Below, piece after piece: positions 19,431 through 28,628 of a DNA stretch of 63,268 nucleotides; the first letter of the stretch is position 1; every line of letters begins with the position of its first letter. The stretch comes from Paenarthrobacter sp. Z7-10. Its GTDB lineage: Bacteria > Actinomycetota > Actinomycetes > Actinomycetales > Micrococcaceae. The stretch lies in the NCBI RefSeq assembly GCF_026932795.1, contig NZ_JADPVH010000019.1, positions 1 through 63,268 of the forward strand, given 5' to 3'. The notes below the pieces were generated by a model. That model was not told the origin of the DNA. It ran no database searches and saw nothing but the letters and a program-made list of their open reading frames with translations. The translations under genes were made by a program, and so were the position numbers.

Positions 19431-20534
19431 CTACTTGGTCAGCGCCGACAGCGTCGGATCGTTGGCGTATTCCTTAGCGGCATTGGCCTTAGTGACGATG
19501 TGCGGCACCAGCAGGAAGGCCGGAACCACCTTGTTGCCGTTGTTGTAGGACTTGTCATCGTTAACTTCGGGCTTCTTGCCGGCCTGCAGGTCCTTGACCA
19601 TCTGGATGGCGTGGGCCACCAGGGCGCGGGTGTCCTTGTTGATGGTGGAGTACTGCTCGCCGGCCATGATGGACTTGACCGATTCAACTTCCGAGTCCTG
19701 GCCTGTGACGATCGGGGTCGGCTTACCTGCGGCCTTGACCGAGGTCAGGATGGCCCGTGCCAGGGTGTCGTTCGGAGACAGGACCCCGTCCAGCGCCTTG
19801 GAGGTGTAGTTTCCCGTCAGCAGCGTGTCCATCCGCTTCTGCGCGTTCTCCGCCTTCCAGCCCTGGGTCACGGCCTGCTCGAAGGACTTCTGGCCGGAGA
19901 CGACCTTTAGCGTTCCGTCGTCGATCTTCGGCTGCAGCACGTTCATGGCGCCGTCGAAGAAAACCTTCGCGTTGGCGTCGTCCGGAGATCCGGCGAAGAG
20001 CTCAACGTTGTAGGGGCCGGTTGGCTTTTTGGCCTTCATCCCGTCCAGCAGCGCCTGGCCCTGCAGTTGACCCACCTTGTAGTTGTCGTAGGCGACGTAG
20101 TAATCCACGTTGTCCGTGTTGAGCAGCAGGCGATCATAGGCAATGATCGTGGCGCCGGCATCCTTTGCCTGCTTCAACTGGGTGCCCAGCTGGGCACCGT
20201 CGATCGCGCCGACGATGATGACCTTGGCACCCTTGGTGATCATTGAGCTGATCTGGTTTTGCTGCTCGGACACACCTCCGTTGGCGAACTGCACGTTGCC
20301 CTTGAAGCCTGCGGTCTTGAGTCCGTCGTTGAACAGGCTTTCGGCCAGGACCCAGTTCTCCGAGGTCTTCTGCGGGAGGGCCACGCCGATTTCGGAATCC
20401 TGCGGGAAGCCCGCCGCGGCCGACGTGCCATTGGAGGAGGAACCGGTGTCGGCGCGGCCGCAGCCGGTCAGGGCCAAAGCCGAAACCGCTGCGATGACCG
20501 CAAGTGATTTCACCGATTTGTTGAATTTCAACAT
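19431..20534 (-). CDS. Sugar ABC transporter substrate-binding lipoprotein (ChvE type)
   Basis: A 367-aa binding protein of the ribose/xylose/ChvE class. The signal peptide ends at lipobox ALTGC (C24). The mature protein has EIGVALPQKTSENWVLAE, ISSMITKGAKVIIVGAIDG and IIAYDRLLLNTDNVDYYVAYD, typical of multiple-monosaccharide (arabinose, xylose, glucose) receptors. The start at 20534 gives a proper signal sequence; the frame extends upstream to 20588 over the permease end. It is the last gene of the operon, 46 bp after the permease, whereas such receptors usually come first. Confidence 0.92.
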   Translation of the reverse strand: MLKFNKSVKSLAVIAAVSALALTGCGRADTGSSSNGTSAAAGFPQDSEIGVALPQKTSENWVLAESLFNDGLKTAGFKGNVQFANGGVSEQQNQISSMITKGAKVIIVGAIDGAQLGTQLKQAKDAGATIIAYDRLLLNTDNVDYYVAYDNYKVGQLQGQALLDGMKAKKPTGPYNVELFAGSPDDANAKVFFDGAMNVLQPKIDDGTLKVVSGQKSFEQAVTQGWKAENAQKRMDTLLTGNYTSKALDGVLSPNDTLARAILTSVKAAGKPTPIVTGQDSEVESVKSIMAGEQYSTINKDTRALVAHAIQMVKDLQAGKKPEVNDDKSYNNGNKVVPAFLLVPHIVTKANAAKEYANDPTLSALTK

Positions 20535-20580
20535 GGTTTTCGCTTTCTTTATGGGGAGTAGATGTCTGGCAAGAGATTCG

Positions 20581-21846
20581 CTAGACACTGGTTGTCGTGG
20601 ATATGACTTCTTTGGTTTTGGTTGTTTCTGCCTGCGGCCGGTTGCCGAAATTCCTCATCATCAGCCCGATGATGGATTTCTTGCCCTGGCTCTTGTTGTA
20701 GACATCGAATGCGACAGCGGTGAGCAGCACCAGTCCCTTGATGATGGATTGCATGTCCGAGCCGACGTTGAGCAGCTGAAGTCCGTTGTTCAGGACTGCC
20801 ATGACGAGGCCACCGATGACGGATCCAACCACCGTGCCGACGCCACCTGTGACCGCGGCGCCTCCGATGAAGACGGCGGCGATTGCATCAAGTTCCCAGC
20901 CGACACCGTCGGACGGGCCGGAGCCCGTGGAGCGGCCGACGAAAATCATGCCCGCCAGGCCCGCCAGGATGGCCATGTTCATCATGACCAGGAAGTCCAC
21001 CCGCTTGCTCTGCACGCCGGACAGGGCCGCTGCATGGCGGTTTCCGCCAACGGCGTAGATGTGCCGGCCGATGATGGTTTTGGATGAGATAAAACCGTAG
21101 ATCAGCACAAGCACGCCCAGGATGAGGCCGGGAATGGGGAACGACGTGCCGCGGCGACCGGTGGCAAAGAGGTAGGTGGCGTACAGAACGGCCGCGGAAA
21201 GCAGCACTATCTTCAGCACGGAAATCCACAGCGGGGGAACGTCGGCGCCCAGGGAGACAGCATTTTTCCGGGACCGGATTTCGCCCCAGATAATCGCCAC
21301 GACCACAATCAGCCCGATCAATATCGTCAGATTGTTGTACCCGGTGACTGGACCGACCTCGGGCAGGTATCCGGCGCCAATGTACTGGAAATCCTTGGGC
21401 ACCGGAACGGTATTGGACTTACCAACGAACTGGTTGGCGCCGCGGAACAGCAACATGCCCGCGAGCGTGACAATGAAAGCCGGGATACCAACATAGGCCA
21501 CCCAAAATCCCTGCCAGGCGCCGATGATGGCCCCCAGAATCAGACCCAGCAAGATTCCAATGAACCACGGCAGGTGCCAGTCGCGCATGGTGATCGCGAC
21601 GACGATGCCCACGAAGGCCGCGATGGAACCGACAGAGAGGTCAATGTGCCCGGCGATGATCACCAAAACCATGCCGATGGCCAGGATGAGGATGTAGGCG
21701 TTGCCATTGAAAAGGTTAATGACGTTGTCCGAGGTCAGGGTCAGACCGCCGGTCATGAACTGAAAAAGGATGATCAGGGCTATCAGTGCAAAGATCATGC
21801 CGAATTGGCGGGTGTTACCGCCAAAGAGCTGTTTGAGCGCATTCAT
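20581..21846 (-). CDS. mmsB: Multiple-monosaccharide ABC transporter permease (MmsB/GguB type)
   Basis: A 421-aa permease with about ten or more hydrophobic segments. Typical text is LILAIGMVLVIIAGHIDLSV, SIAAFVGIVVAI, GGNRHAAALSGVQSKRVDF and AAVTGGVGTVVGSVIGGLVM. It works with the ATPase upstream and the lipoprotein downstream to import hexoses or pentoses. The ATG at 21846 lies 26 bp after the ATPase stop. Confidence 0.93.
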   Translation of the reverse strand: MNALKQLFGGNTRQFGMIFALIALIILFQFMTGGLTLTSDNVINLFNGNAYILILAIGMVLVIIAGHIDLSVGSIAAFVGIVVAITMRDWHLPWFIGILLGLILGAIIGAWQGFWVAYVGIPAFIVTLAGMLLFRGANQFVGKSNTVPVPKDFQYIGAGYLPEVGPVTGYNNLTILIGLIVVVAIIWGEIRSRKNAVSLGADVPPLWISVLKIVLLSAAVLYATYLFATGRRGTSFPIPGLILGVLVLIYGFISSKTIIGRHIYAVGGNRHAAALSGVQSKRVDFLVMMNMAILAGLAGMIFVGRSTGSGPSDGVGWELDAIAAVFIGGAAVTGGVGTVVGSVIGGLVMAVLNNGLQLLNVGSDMQSIIKGLVLLTAVAFDVYNKSQGKKSIIGLMMRNFGNRPQAETTKTKEVISTTTSV

Positions 21847-21872
21847 TGTTTTGGTCCTGTTTCTTCCGGCGG

Positions 21873-23417
21873 TCAGGCGGTTTTCTTGGCGGCGGTCATG
21901 AGTTTCATCAGGTTTTCCTGGCTGGCGTCGTCTTTGTCCAGCACCCCGGTGATGGCGCCCTCAAAGATGGTGTAGATCCGGTCGGAGAGGCCCAGCAGCT
22001 CCGGCAGCTCCGAGGAAATGACGATTACGCCCTTGCCCTGATTGGCCAGTTGCTGGATGATGCCGTAGATCTCGTACTTGGCACCGACGTCGATGCCGCG
22101 GGTGGGTTCATCCAGGATCAGCAGGTCCGGATCGGTGAACATCCATTTCGCCAGCACCACTTTCTGCTGGTTGCCGCCGGAGAGCTTGGAGACACCTTCG
22201 TCGACGCTGGGAGTCTTGGTGCGCAGCTGCCGGCGGTATTGCTCCGCGACGGAGTACTCCTTGTTGTCATCCACCACGGTGTTGCGGGAAATCTTGCTCA
22301 GCGCCGCTGAAACGGTAGTGGCCTTAATGTCGTCGAGCAGGTTCAAACCCAGGGATTTGCGGTCCTCGGTGAGGTAGCCAATGCCATGGTGAATGGCCTG
22401 CGGAACAGTGCGAAGCGTCACCTCCTTGCCGTCTTTCATAATCTGTCCGGAGACGAACGTGCCGTAGGAGCGGCCAAAGATGGAGCGCGCCAACTCGGTG
22501 CGCCCGGCACCCATCAACCCTGCGAAACCAACGATTTCTCCGCGCCGGACGGTGAAGCTGGAGTTTTTGCACACCAGCCGGTCCGAAATCTGTGGGTGCT
22601 TCACGGTCCAGTTCTTCACCTCGAAGAAAACCTCACCGATCCTCGGCGTGTGGTCAGGGAACCGGGACTCCAGCGTCCGTCCGACCATGCCCTTGATGAT
22701 GCGGTCCTCATCCACGCCGTCTGCCACAACATCCAAGGTTTCGATGGTCTTGCCGTCGCGGATAATGGTGATGGAGTCCGCGACCTGCTCAATTTCGTTG
22801 AGTTTGTGCGAAATCATGATGGAGCTGATGCCCTTGCCCTTAAGCCCGCGGATCAAATCCAGCAGATGCCGTGAGTCGGACTCGTTCAATGCCGCCGTCG
22901 GCTCGTCCAGGATCAGCAGCTTAACCGACTTGTTCAGCGCTTTGGCGATCTCCACCAGCTGCTGCTTGCCAACGCCGATCTCTTTGACCGGGGTGTCCGG
23001 ATCGTCACGCAGGCCCACCCGCGCCAGCAGTTCGATGGACCGTCGTCGCGCCTGGTTCCAATCGATGACACCAAACCTGGTTGGTTCATTGCCCAGGAAA
23101 ATGTTCTCCAGGATGGACAATTCCGGAATCAGGGCCAGCTCCTGATGGATGATCACGATGCCGGCGTGCTCGCTGGCCCGAATGTCCTTGAACTCGCAGA
23201 CCTGGCCCTGGTAGGCGATGTCACCGCTGTAGCTGCCGAACGGGTAGACACCGGAAAGGACCTTCATCAGGGTTGATTTGCCGGCGCCGTTTTCGCCGCA
23301 GATGGCGTGTATTTCCCCGGCATGAACGGTAATGGAGACGTTGGAAAGGGCCTTAACCCCGGGAAACTCCTTCGTGATGGAGCGCATCTCGAGAATGACC
23401 GGGCTGCTGGATGCCAT
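21873..23417 (-). CDS. mmsA: Multiple-monosaccharide ABC transporter ATPase (MmsA/GguA type)
   Basis: A 514-aa double-domain ATPase of the RbsA/XylG/GguA family. The first domain has a full Walker A ([12 protein letters not shown]) and Walker B ([11 protein letters not shown]). The second has the usual degenerate P-loop [10 protein letters not shown], the signature [15 protein letters not shown] and [19 protein letters not shown] lies 11 nt before the ATG. The leader is about 270 nt long and begins near a promoter carrying the same site as the ROK gene. Confidence 0.95.
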   Translation of the reverse strand: MASSSPVILEMRSITKEFPGVKALSNVSITVHAGEIHAICGENGAGKSTLMKVLSGVYPFGSYSGDIAYQGQVCEFKDIRASEHAGIVIIHQELALIPELSILENIFLGNEPTRFGVIDWNQARRRSIELLARVGLRDDPDTPVKEIGVGKQQLVEIAKALNKSVKLLILDEPTAALNESDSRHLLDLIRGLKGKGISSIMISHKLNEIEQVADSITIIRDGKTIETLDVVADGVDEDRIIKGMVGRTLESRFPDHTPRIGEVFFEVKNWTVKHPQISDRLVCKNSSFTVRRGEIVGFAGLMGAGRTELARSIFGRSYGTFVSGQIMKDGKEVTLRTVPQAIHHGIGYLTEDRKSLGLNLLDDIKATTVSAALSKISRNTVVDDNKEYSVAEQYRRQLRTKTPSVDEGVSKLSGGNQQKVVLAKWMFTDPDLLILDEPTRGIDVGAKYEIYGIIQQLANQGKGVIVISSELPELLGLSDRIYTIFEGAITGVLDKDDASQENLMKLMTAAKKTA

Positions 23418-23681
23418 GGTTTACTTCGCCTCCAAGAACGACTTCATTGTCCAAAAAACTGTCCGTAAAAACTGTCTGCAAAAAAGGTAAAAACCGCCCA
23501 CTAAAACGGCGTCAAACTCGTGCCCCTGCGTTCCGTGCGTACAAACTGCCGGCAAGCGGCTTCCAAACCGGGTGCGGTGACCCGATAAGAAGGTTAGGCA
23601 AAACCGCCGCACGCCGGACTTCGATTCCCGTGGACCAAAGGCCTGTCGCAGCGCCTGAAAAAAGTAAACCCGCTTCCGCGG
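23418..23681. other. Long leader of the sugar operon
   Basis: About 260 bp without a gene. Near 23452-23482 a motif AAAACTGTC(C/T)G is repeated twice, 13 bp apart. No riboswitch or terminator is evident. Confidence 0.5.
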
Positions 23682-23705
23682 TTGTCGTCAAGTCTTTAAC
23701 GCAAC
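23682..23705 (-). promoter_or_regulatory. Promoter and likely ROK operator of the sugar operon
   Basis: On the plus strand 23687-23705 reads GTCAAGNNNTTAACGCAAC, identical outside NNN to the site upstream of the ROK gene. On the minus strand it contains TTGACG as a -35 box, with TTTACT 17 nt further on as a -10. A regulator bound here would block the promoter. Confidence 0.65.
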
Positions 23706-23726
23706 GACTCGGCAACGGTCCGCATG

Positions 23727-24917
23727 TCATCGGTGGATTCCCTGGTGCTGAAAGACCAATGCAGCGGCGCCCAGGGCCTCCGCGCGGTCGCCCAGAGAGG
23801 ACATTGCCAAGCTGGTGCTTTCGCCCACTACCGGGACGGCGTGGCGCATCAGACCGCGCCGGATCGGCTCCAGCAGAACTTCGCCGAGTTCGGCCAGCGG
23901 GCCCCCGACCACGATCACCTCAGGGTTGATCAGGTTCGCGACATTGGCCACCGCCCGGCCGACGGCGACGCCAGCGTCATCGACGACGCGCAGGGTCGCG
24001 GCGTCCCCGGCAAGCGCCCGGTTAACTATGTCGTTGGCGGTGAGCGGAGTGTGCGCTCCGCGGCTGAGCAGCTCAATCATGATGGCCGTCGAGGCGACCG
24101 TTTCCAGGCATCCGCGGTTGCCGCAGCGGCAGATAAGTCCGTGCTCCGAAATGGTGGCATGACCGATTTCGCCTGTCACGCCGATGTTGCCGTAGTACGG
24201 CGCTCCATTGATGATCAGTCCGGCTCCAATGCCGCTGCCGATCTTGAGGAACATCAGGTTGCTCACCGCGCCGTGCGGTCCCCACGTGACCTGGGCCAAG
24301 GCGCCGAGGTTCGCGTCATTGTCCGCGAACACCGGCATCTGCAGGGATTCTTCCAACCGGTTCAGGATGCTGATTCCCACCCATTCCGGCAGGATCGCGC
24401 CCTGGATCACAGTGCCGCTGCGCCGGTCAATGGGTCCGGGAATCCCGGCCCCCACGCCGATGATGCAGCTGCGTTTAAGCTTGGCCTCGGCCAGCAGTGC
24501 GTCGAGCAGATCGGCGGCGGCCCGGATACCCTCGGACGCCTTATGCCCCAGTGGCAGGGGAATGGCCCGTTCGGCCACCACGCGGTAGCCCAGATTGGCC
24601 AGCACCACCCGTACATGGCTGCGGCCGAAGTCGATTCCGACGGCGACCGCGCCGTTTCCGTTCAGGGTCACGGACAGCGCCCGCCGGCCCGAACTCGTGG
24701 TGGGAGAGGTGGAGATGAGACCCGTTTCGGCCATGCTCTTGACGATGTTGGAGACCGTGGCAGTGGACAAACCGGTGTGCCGGGATATTTCGGCCTGCGT
24801 GGACGGCCCGCTGCCCAGCAACGTTTCGATGATGCGCTCTTCGTTCAGGTGGCGAAGCGCCGACTGCGATCCGGGATTACGCGATCGTCTCTTCAATGCG
24901 GGGTCTTCGGCGGCCAT
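23727..24917 (-). CDS. ROK-family transcriptional regulator
   Basis: A 396-aa repressor with an N-terminal winged helix-turn-helix (about residues 20-75; HTGLSTATVSNIVKSMAETG) and a C-terminal ROK sugar-kinase-like domain. The latter has AVGIDFGRSHVRVVL, GVGAGIPGPIDR and the zinc motif GHATISEHGLICRCGNRGCL with its H and three C. Such proteins sense sugars or sugar phosphates. It is encoded upstream of the sugar ABC operon on the same strand, and both promoters share a 19-bp site, so it probably represses both itself and the transporter. ATG 24917. Confidence 0.94.
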   Translation of the reverse strand: MAAEDPALKRRSRNPGSQSALRHLNEERIIETLLGSGPSTQAEISRHTGLSTATVSNIVKSMAETGLISTSPTTSSGRRALSVTLNGNGAVAVGIDFGRSHVRVVLANLGYRVVAERAIPLPLGHKASEGIRAAADLLDALLAEAKLKRSCIIGVGAGIPGPIDRRSGTVIQGAILPEWVGISILNRLEESLQMPVFADNDANLGALAQVTWGPHGAVSNLMFLKIGSGIGAGLIINGAPYYGNIGVTGEIGHATISEHGLICRCGNRGCLETVASTAIMIELLSRGAHTPLTANDIVNRALAGDAATLRVVDDAGVAVGRAVANVANLINPEVIVVGGPLAELGEVLLEPIRRGLMRHAVPVVGESTSLAMSSLGDRAEALGAAALVFQHQGIHR

Positions 24918-24948
24918 ACATAGAAGGTTGCATCAATCCCCGCTTGCA

Positions 24949-24967
24949 GTCAAGAAGTTAACGCAAC
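24949..24967 (-). promoter_or_regulatory. Likely ROK autoregulatory operator
   Basis: GTCAAGAAGTTAACGCAAC lies 32 bp upstream of the ROK start and matches the site at 23687-23705 in 16 of 16 fixed positions. The minus strand reads CTTGAC, a -35-like hexamer. Confidence 0.65.
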
Positions 24968-24994
24968 CCCTTCTCCCAACTAGGTAACAGATAA

Positions 24995-25020
24995 TGCACT
25001 CAAAAGCCGTTTTGAGTGCA
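24995..25020. terminator. Perfect 11-bp inverted repeat
   Basis: TGCACTCAAAA and TTTTGAGTGCA flank a 4-nt GCCG loop. Read on the minus strand it follows the carbonic anhydrase gene and could end that transcript, with TTATC after the stem. Its AT-rich palindrome could also be an operator. Confidence 0.55.
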
Positions 25021-25044
25021 TCTGCTGCCACTCAGTCGGGGGCT

Positions 25045-25149
25045 GGGGAGGCGGAAGTTATGGAGGGTCGGGAGTCGAAGGGGAGGCGGAAGTTATGGAG
25101 GGTCGGGAGTCGAAGGGGAGGCGGAAGTTATGGAGGGTCGGGAGCCAAG
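25045..25149. repeat. 35-bp tandem repeat x3
   Basis: Three consecutive 35-bp units at 25045, 25080 and 25115. Units 1 and 2 are identical and the third differs only at its last few bases. The array is purine-rich on the plus strand, intergenic, and 28 bp from the carbonic anhydrase stop. Confidence 0.95.
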
Positions 25150-25176
25150 GGAGGGGAGTTGCGGAGCGGCGAGGGG

Positions 25177-25695
25177 TCAGGAGTGGATTGATTTGTGTTC
25201 GCGGGCGAGTTGCACGTAGCGCGCCGCGTTCTGCTGTACGCCGTCGAACTCCTCGTCGGTAAGCTGACGCCGGACCTTCGCAGGCACGCCAGCCACCAGG
25301 GAGCGGGGAGGGATCACGGCACCTTCAAGCACGACAGCGCCGCCAGCCACCAGTGATCCCGCTCCAATGACGGCTCCGTTCATCACGGTGGCACCCATTC
25401 CAATCAGACAGTCGTCCTCCACCGTGCAGCCATGCACCACCGCCGAGTGACCGACGCTGACTCCCGCCCCGAGTGTGGTTGGGAAGCCCGGATCGGCGTG
25501 CAGTACGACGTTGTCCTGCAGATTACTGCCGGCGCCGACCAGAATGGCCGCCGTATCGCCGCGGACGACGACGCCATAAAAAGCGCTGGCGTCAGGCCCG
25601 AGCTGCACATTGCCAATCAAGGTGGCGTTGGAAGCAACAAACGCGGTTTCGTGGACGATCGGTGTTTTCCCGCCAAAGGGAATCAGCTGTTTCAT
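25177..25695 (-). CDS. Gamma-class carbonic anhydrase-family protein
   Basis: A 172-aa left-handed beta-helix (hexapeptide repeat) protein. The three zinc histidines fit HADPGFP and VGHSAVVHGCTV, spaced as in gamma carbonic anhydrases and the YrdA/PaaY group. Hexapeptide turns run from about residue 15 to 140 and a C-terminal helix (EEFDGVQQNAARYVQL) completes the trimeric fold. The enzyme would hydrate CO2 or hydrolyse a thioester; neither is proven. ATG 25695 gives the usual MKQLIPFGGKTP start. Confidence 0.9.
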   Translation of the reverse strand: MKQLIPFGGKTPIVHETAFVASNATLIGNVQLGPDASAFYGVVVRGDTAAILVGAGSNLQDNVVLHADPGFPTTLGAGVSVGHSAVVHGCTVEDDCLIGMGATVMNGAVIGAGSLVAGGAVVLEGAVIPPRSLVAGVPAKVRRQLTDEEFDGVQQNAARYVQLAREHKSIHS

Positions 25696-25969
25696 GGCAC
25701 CGATGCTACCCGTGGTCCGGCGGGGCCAGCTGCCGCCGCCTGTCCGGCGGGGCTCCGCGGGTGTCTGCGCGGCCCATTCCTCCGGTTGCGACCACATGAG
25801 CTCGAGCGGAGGTGGCGAACTGTACGGTCAGTCGGTGGACCAGTTCGTCCCAAAGTTTGATCGGGTGGGATGATTTGCCCCCGCGACGGGTCCCTTGGTT
25901 GGTTATTCTGGGATCAGAAGCCTGCGCCCAGCCGGTTTCAGAACAGCCAAAAATAGGGAGGCCGTCCAG

Positions 25970-26803
25970 ATGAAATTGGCGGTGCTGCAGGCCGAGGCCC
26001 GGACACTCGACGTGGAAGCCAACCTGCGCACCATTGATCAGGCGGCCGAGCGGGCCGCAGCAGGTGGGGCTGCGGTGCTGCTGACGCCGGAGCTCTTCGC
26101 TGTCGGATACGCCCCGAAGCGGGTGCGCGCGGAGCTGGACCCGGCGCGGTTGCCGGACATTGCCGCCCGGTTGGCGGCCATCGCGGTGCGCCACAACCTG
26201 GCCTTGGTCCACAGTCTGCCTGCCGTCCGGGAAAACGGGGAGTGGAACATCGCTGCGACGCTGTTGGACCGCAGCGGTGCCGAGCTGCTGAACTATGCCA
26301 AGGTTCACCTCTTCGGCCCTTTGGAGCGTGGGGCCTTTACACCCTCAAGCCGACCGCCCGACGTTGTCGATTTCGGTGGCTTCAAAACCTCATTGCTGAT
26401 CTGCTACGACGTCGAGTTTCCGGAGCAGGTCCGGGCAGCCGCCAGCCGTGGTGCGGAACTGCTGCTCGTTCCGACGGCTTTGGGCCACGGCTACGACAGC
26501 GTGCCGCAGATCCTGCTCCGTGCCCGCGCTTTGGAGAGTCAGGTGGCCATAGGGTACGCGAACCACTGTGGCACGGAAGGCGGGGTGACGTTCGGCGGCG
26601 GGAGCGTCATCACTGGGCCCGACGGCGCAATGCTCGCCCAAGCTGGCAGCGGCAAGGACCTGATATTCGCCGACATCACCCTGGCGGGCATCACCTCCGC
26701 TCGTGCGGAAGTGCCGTATCTGCGCGAGCGCCGACCTGAACTGTACGCGCGATGGGAAGAGCGCTGGGCGCTCAGCCTGGCAGATCGGTGTACTGGAGGC
26801 TAA
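25970..26803 (+). CDS. davA: 5-aminopentanamidase DavA-like nitrilase-superfamily amidase
   Basis: A 277-aa carbon-nitrogen hydrolase. The Glu-Lys-Cys triad is E41 (LLTPELFAVGY), K111 (NYAKVHLFG) and C145 (LLICYDVEFPE). The text around YAKVHLFGPLER and ICYDVEFPEQ resembles Pseudomonas DavA, which hydrolyses 5-aminopentanamide to 5-aminovalerate. A DavB-type lysine monooxygenase gene lies 3.4 kb away, supporting this substrate. ATG 25970 has AGGGAGG 8 nt upstream. The 3' end overlaps the convergent PucR gene by 32 bp. Other aliphatic amidase roles remain possible. Confidence 0.85.
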   Translation: MKLAVLQAEARTLDVEANLRTIDQAAERAAAGGAAVLLTPELFAVGYAPKRVRAELDPARLPDIAARLAAIAVRHNLALVHSLPAVRENGEWNIAATLLDRSGAELLNYAKVHLFGPLERGAFTPSSRPPDVVDFGGFKTSLLICYDVEFPEQVRAAASRGAELLLVPTALGHGYDSVPQILLRARALESQVAIGYANHCGTEGGVTFGGGSVITGPDGAMLAQAGSGKDLIFADITLAGITSARAEVPYLRERRPELYARWEERWALSLADRCTGG

Positions 26804-28436
26804 TCCAGAGGTCCGCCCGGGTCTGGGCAGCGTTGAAGTCGCTGTCCATCAGCTCCGCCAGCACGCCGATCTGCCGGCGCACACTGTTGCGGTGCAAGCC
26901 CAAGGTTTTGGCTGAAGCGTCCCAGTTTCCGTTTTCTGCCAGCCATGCTCGGAGCACGGACAGCAGGGCGTCGCGCCGCTCCGGCTCCAGGCTCTTCAGC
27001 GGGGCGAACAACTGCGATGCCAGCATGGTGCCCGCCTCCCGTCCAAGCAGGCCTGTGACGGACCAGGTGACCGCATCAAAGCGCACATTCTGCTGAGTGT
27101 TCAGGGCGCGGGCACGCAATGAGGTTGCTCGCTGGTAGGCGGCCGGCAGGTCGCTGAGTTCCGTCGGATCGCCCACCACCAAGCGCCAGCCCAACTTTTC
27201 CACCTCGGCCAACAGCGCGTCGTCGACCTTCAGCCGGGTGATCGCCGCGAAGCCGTAGTCGGTAATTTCCACCATTTTGGTCTGGAAAAGCCGACGCCAC
27301 TGCAGCAGCTCCCGGACCGGGCTTTCGCTGTTGCCTCCATGCCTGGAATCCGGCGCGTCAACAGCGACGCCCTGAATGACCCGCAGGGGGGCTGAGCGGG
27401 CGGCGCCCACGCTTTGGGCAAGCAGATCCTTAGCCGCGGTGACCTGCCGCCCGCTGCCGCTGGTCACGGTCTGAGGATGCAGCAACAGCGCCACAGCGAG
27501 CTGGCTGGGGGCCAGGGATCCGCTGGTCCGCTGGCGGAAGAGCAGTTCCAAGAGACCGACGGCGGTGGAGACTACGTTGTTCTGCGCCGGCGTGAGCCGC
27601 TGATCGGAGCCGATCAGCAATGCGCCCAGGGTGACGTCCCTGCCGCTGCGCAGCGGGTGCCCGACTACGTAGCGCGAACCGGGGAGGGGGAGCGACTCCA
27701 GTTCCACCCGTGGACCGGAGCCGGAGAGTAGCCGACCCAGCATCGGAGTCAGGTTTGCCGAGTCCTGCGGGACCACGCCGGCGCGCCCGCGGATCCGGCC
27801 ATCTCCGCCGGCCAGCACGGCCCAGCAGGGGAAGCGTGCCACCAGCGCGGAGAGCAGTTCGTTCTCGGGGCGTGGCGAAAGCACGCCACGCATCAGCACC
27901 CGGTTGGCGTCGGCCAACTGGCGGAATACCTTGGCCCTTTCGGATTCGAGCAACTGGGCAAACTGCAGGCCGATGGCCGCGAACGGCACCGACGGGGGCA
28001 CCTCGATCAGCGTCAGGTTGCGTTTCCGGCAGGAGTCGATGAGCGGCTGCGGAACGGCATCGTGATATGGCGTCAAGCCAAAGCCGAGCGCGCAGACCTG
28101 GGCCTCCACCAGCCTGGCCACATACGCGTCAACAAGATCAGGACGACCGCCCTCGCCCACGAATGGCAAACCGGCGGTGAGGATGAATTCACCGTCCATC
28201 AGGTACGGCGTCGGGTCCTCCAGCTCGCTGGGTTCCACCCAGCGCAGCAGTGTTGCCTCCTGGCTTGCATCGTCGTTCCGGTGGGCATCGTTCCGGCCCG
28301 TGGCATCGTTCCGGCAGGCATAATCGTTCCGCTCGGCGTCGTGCAGCACGGTCAGCCCGGCGGGAAGTTCCCGCCGGAACATCCCAAGGGTGATAAATGG
28401 TTCCCGAGCTTCGAGATCGTCAGCAGGCAGCGGCAT
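26772..28436 (-). CDS. PucR-family transcriptional regulator
   Basis: A 554-aa regulator. The N-terminal PucR domain (GMFRRELPAGLTVLHD, LMDGEFILTAGLPF, FGLTPYHDAVPQPLIDSC) is followed by a central GGDEF-like region and a C-terminal helix-turn-helix, NGNWDASAKTLGLHRNSVRR. An insert of about 25 residues containing four RND triplets interrupts the PucR domain near residue 36. It is divergent from the permease-davB genes and convergent with davA, so it is the likely regulator of lysine use. Start ATG 28436, with GGGAG upstream. Confidence 0.9.
   Translation of the reverse strand: MPLPADDLEAREPFITLGMFRRELPAGLTVLHDAERNDYACRNDATGRNDAHRNDDASQEATLLRWVEPSELEDPTPYLMDGEFILTAGLPFVGEGGRPDLVDAYVARLVEAQVCALGFGLTPYHDAVPQPLIDSCRKRNLTLIEVPPSVPFAAIGLQFAQLLESERAKVFRQLADANRVLMRGVLSPRPENELLSALVARFPCWAVLAGGDGRIRGRAGVVPQDSANLTPMLGRLLSGSGPRVELESLPLPGSRYVVGHPLRSGRDVTLGALLIGSDQRLTPAQNNVVSTAVGLLELLFRQRTSGSLAPSQLAVALLLHPQTVTSGSGRQVTAAKDLLAQSVGAARSAPLRVIQGVAVDAPDSRHGGNSESPVRELLQWRRLFQTKMVEITDYGFAAITRLKVDDALLAEVEKLGWRLVVGDPTELSDLPAAYQRATSLRARALNTQQNVRFDAVTWSVTGLLGREAGTMLASQLFAPLKSLEPERRDALLSVLRAWLAENGNWDASAKTLGLHRNSVRRQIGVLAELMDSDFNAAQTRADLWISLQYTDLPG
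28273..28331. repeat. Short repeats in pucR encoding RND
   Basis: TCGTTCCG occurs four times at 28273, 28288, 28306 and 28324, that is 15, 18 and 18 bp apart. Each encodes RND on the minus strand. Confidence 0.8.
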
Positions 28437-28628
28437 GGACTGCTCCCGCCTGTTCAGCCGAGGAGACAGCGCCGCGGTCCGGAGCCGGCTCCTCCGGTAG
28501 GCTGAGGATCAGTGCAATACGTCTCATGTAACGACATCTTAGGGCATTTCGCACCAACCAGGGAGCTGGGACACAGCCCTACTCTGGATAGGGGAAATTC
28601 CTAACTACCCAATGATTGGAAGTCAACG

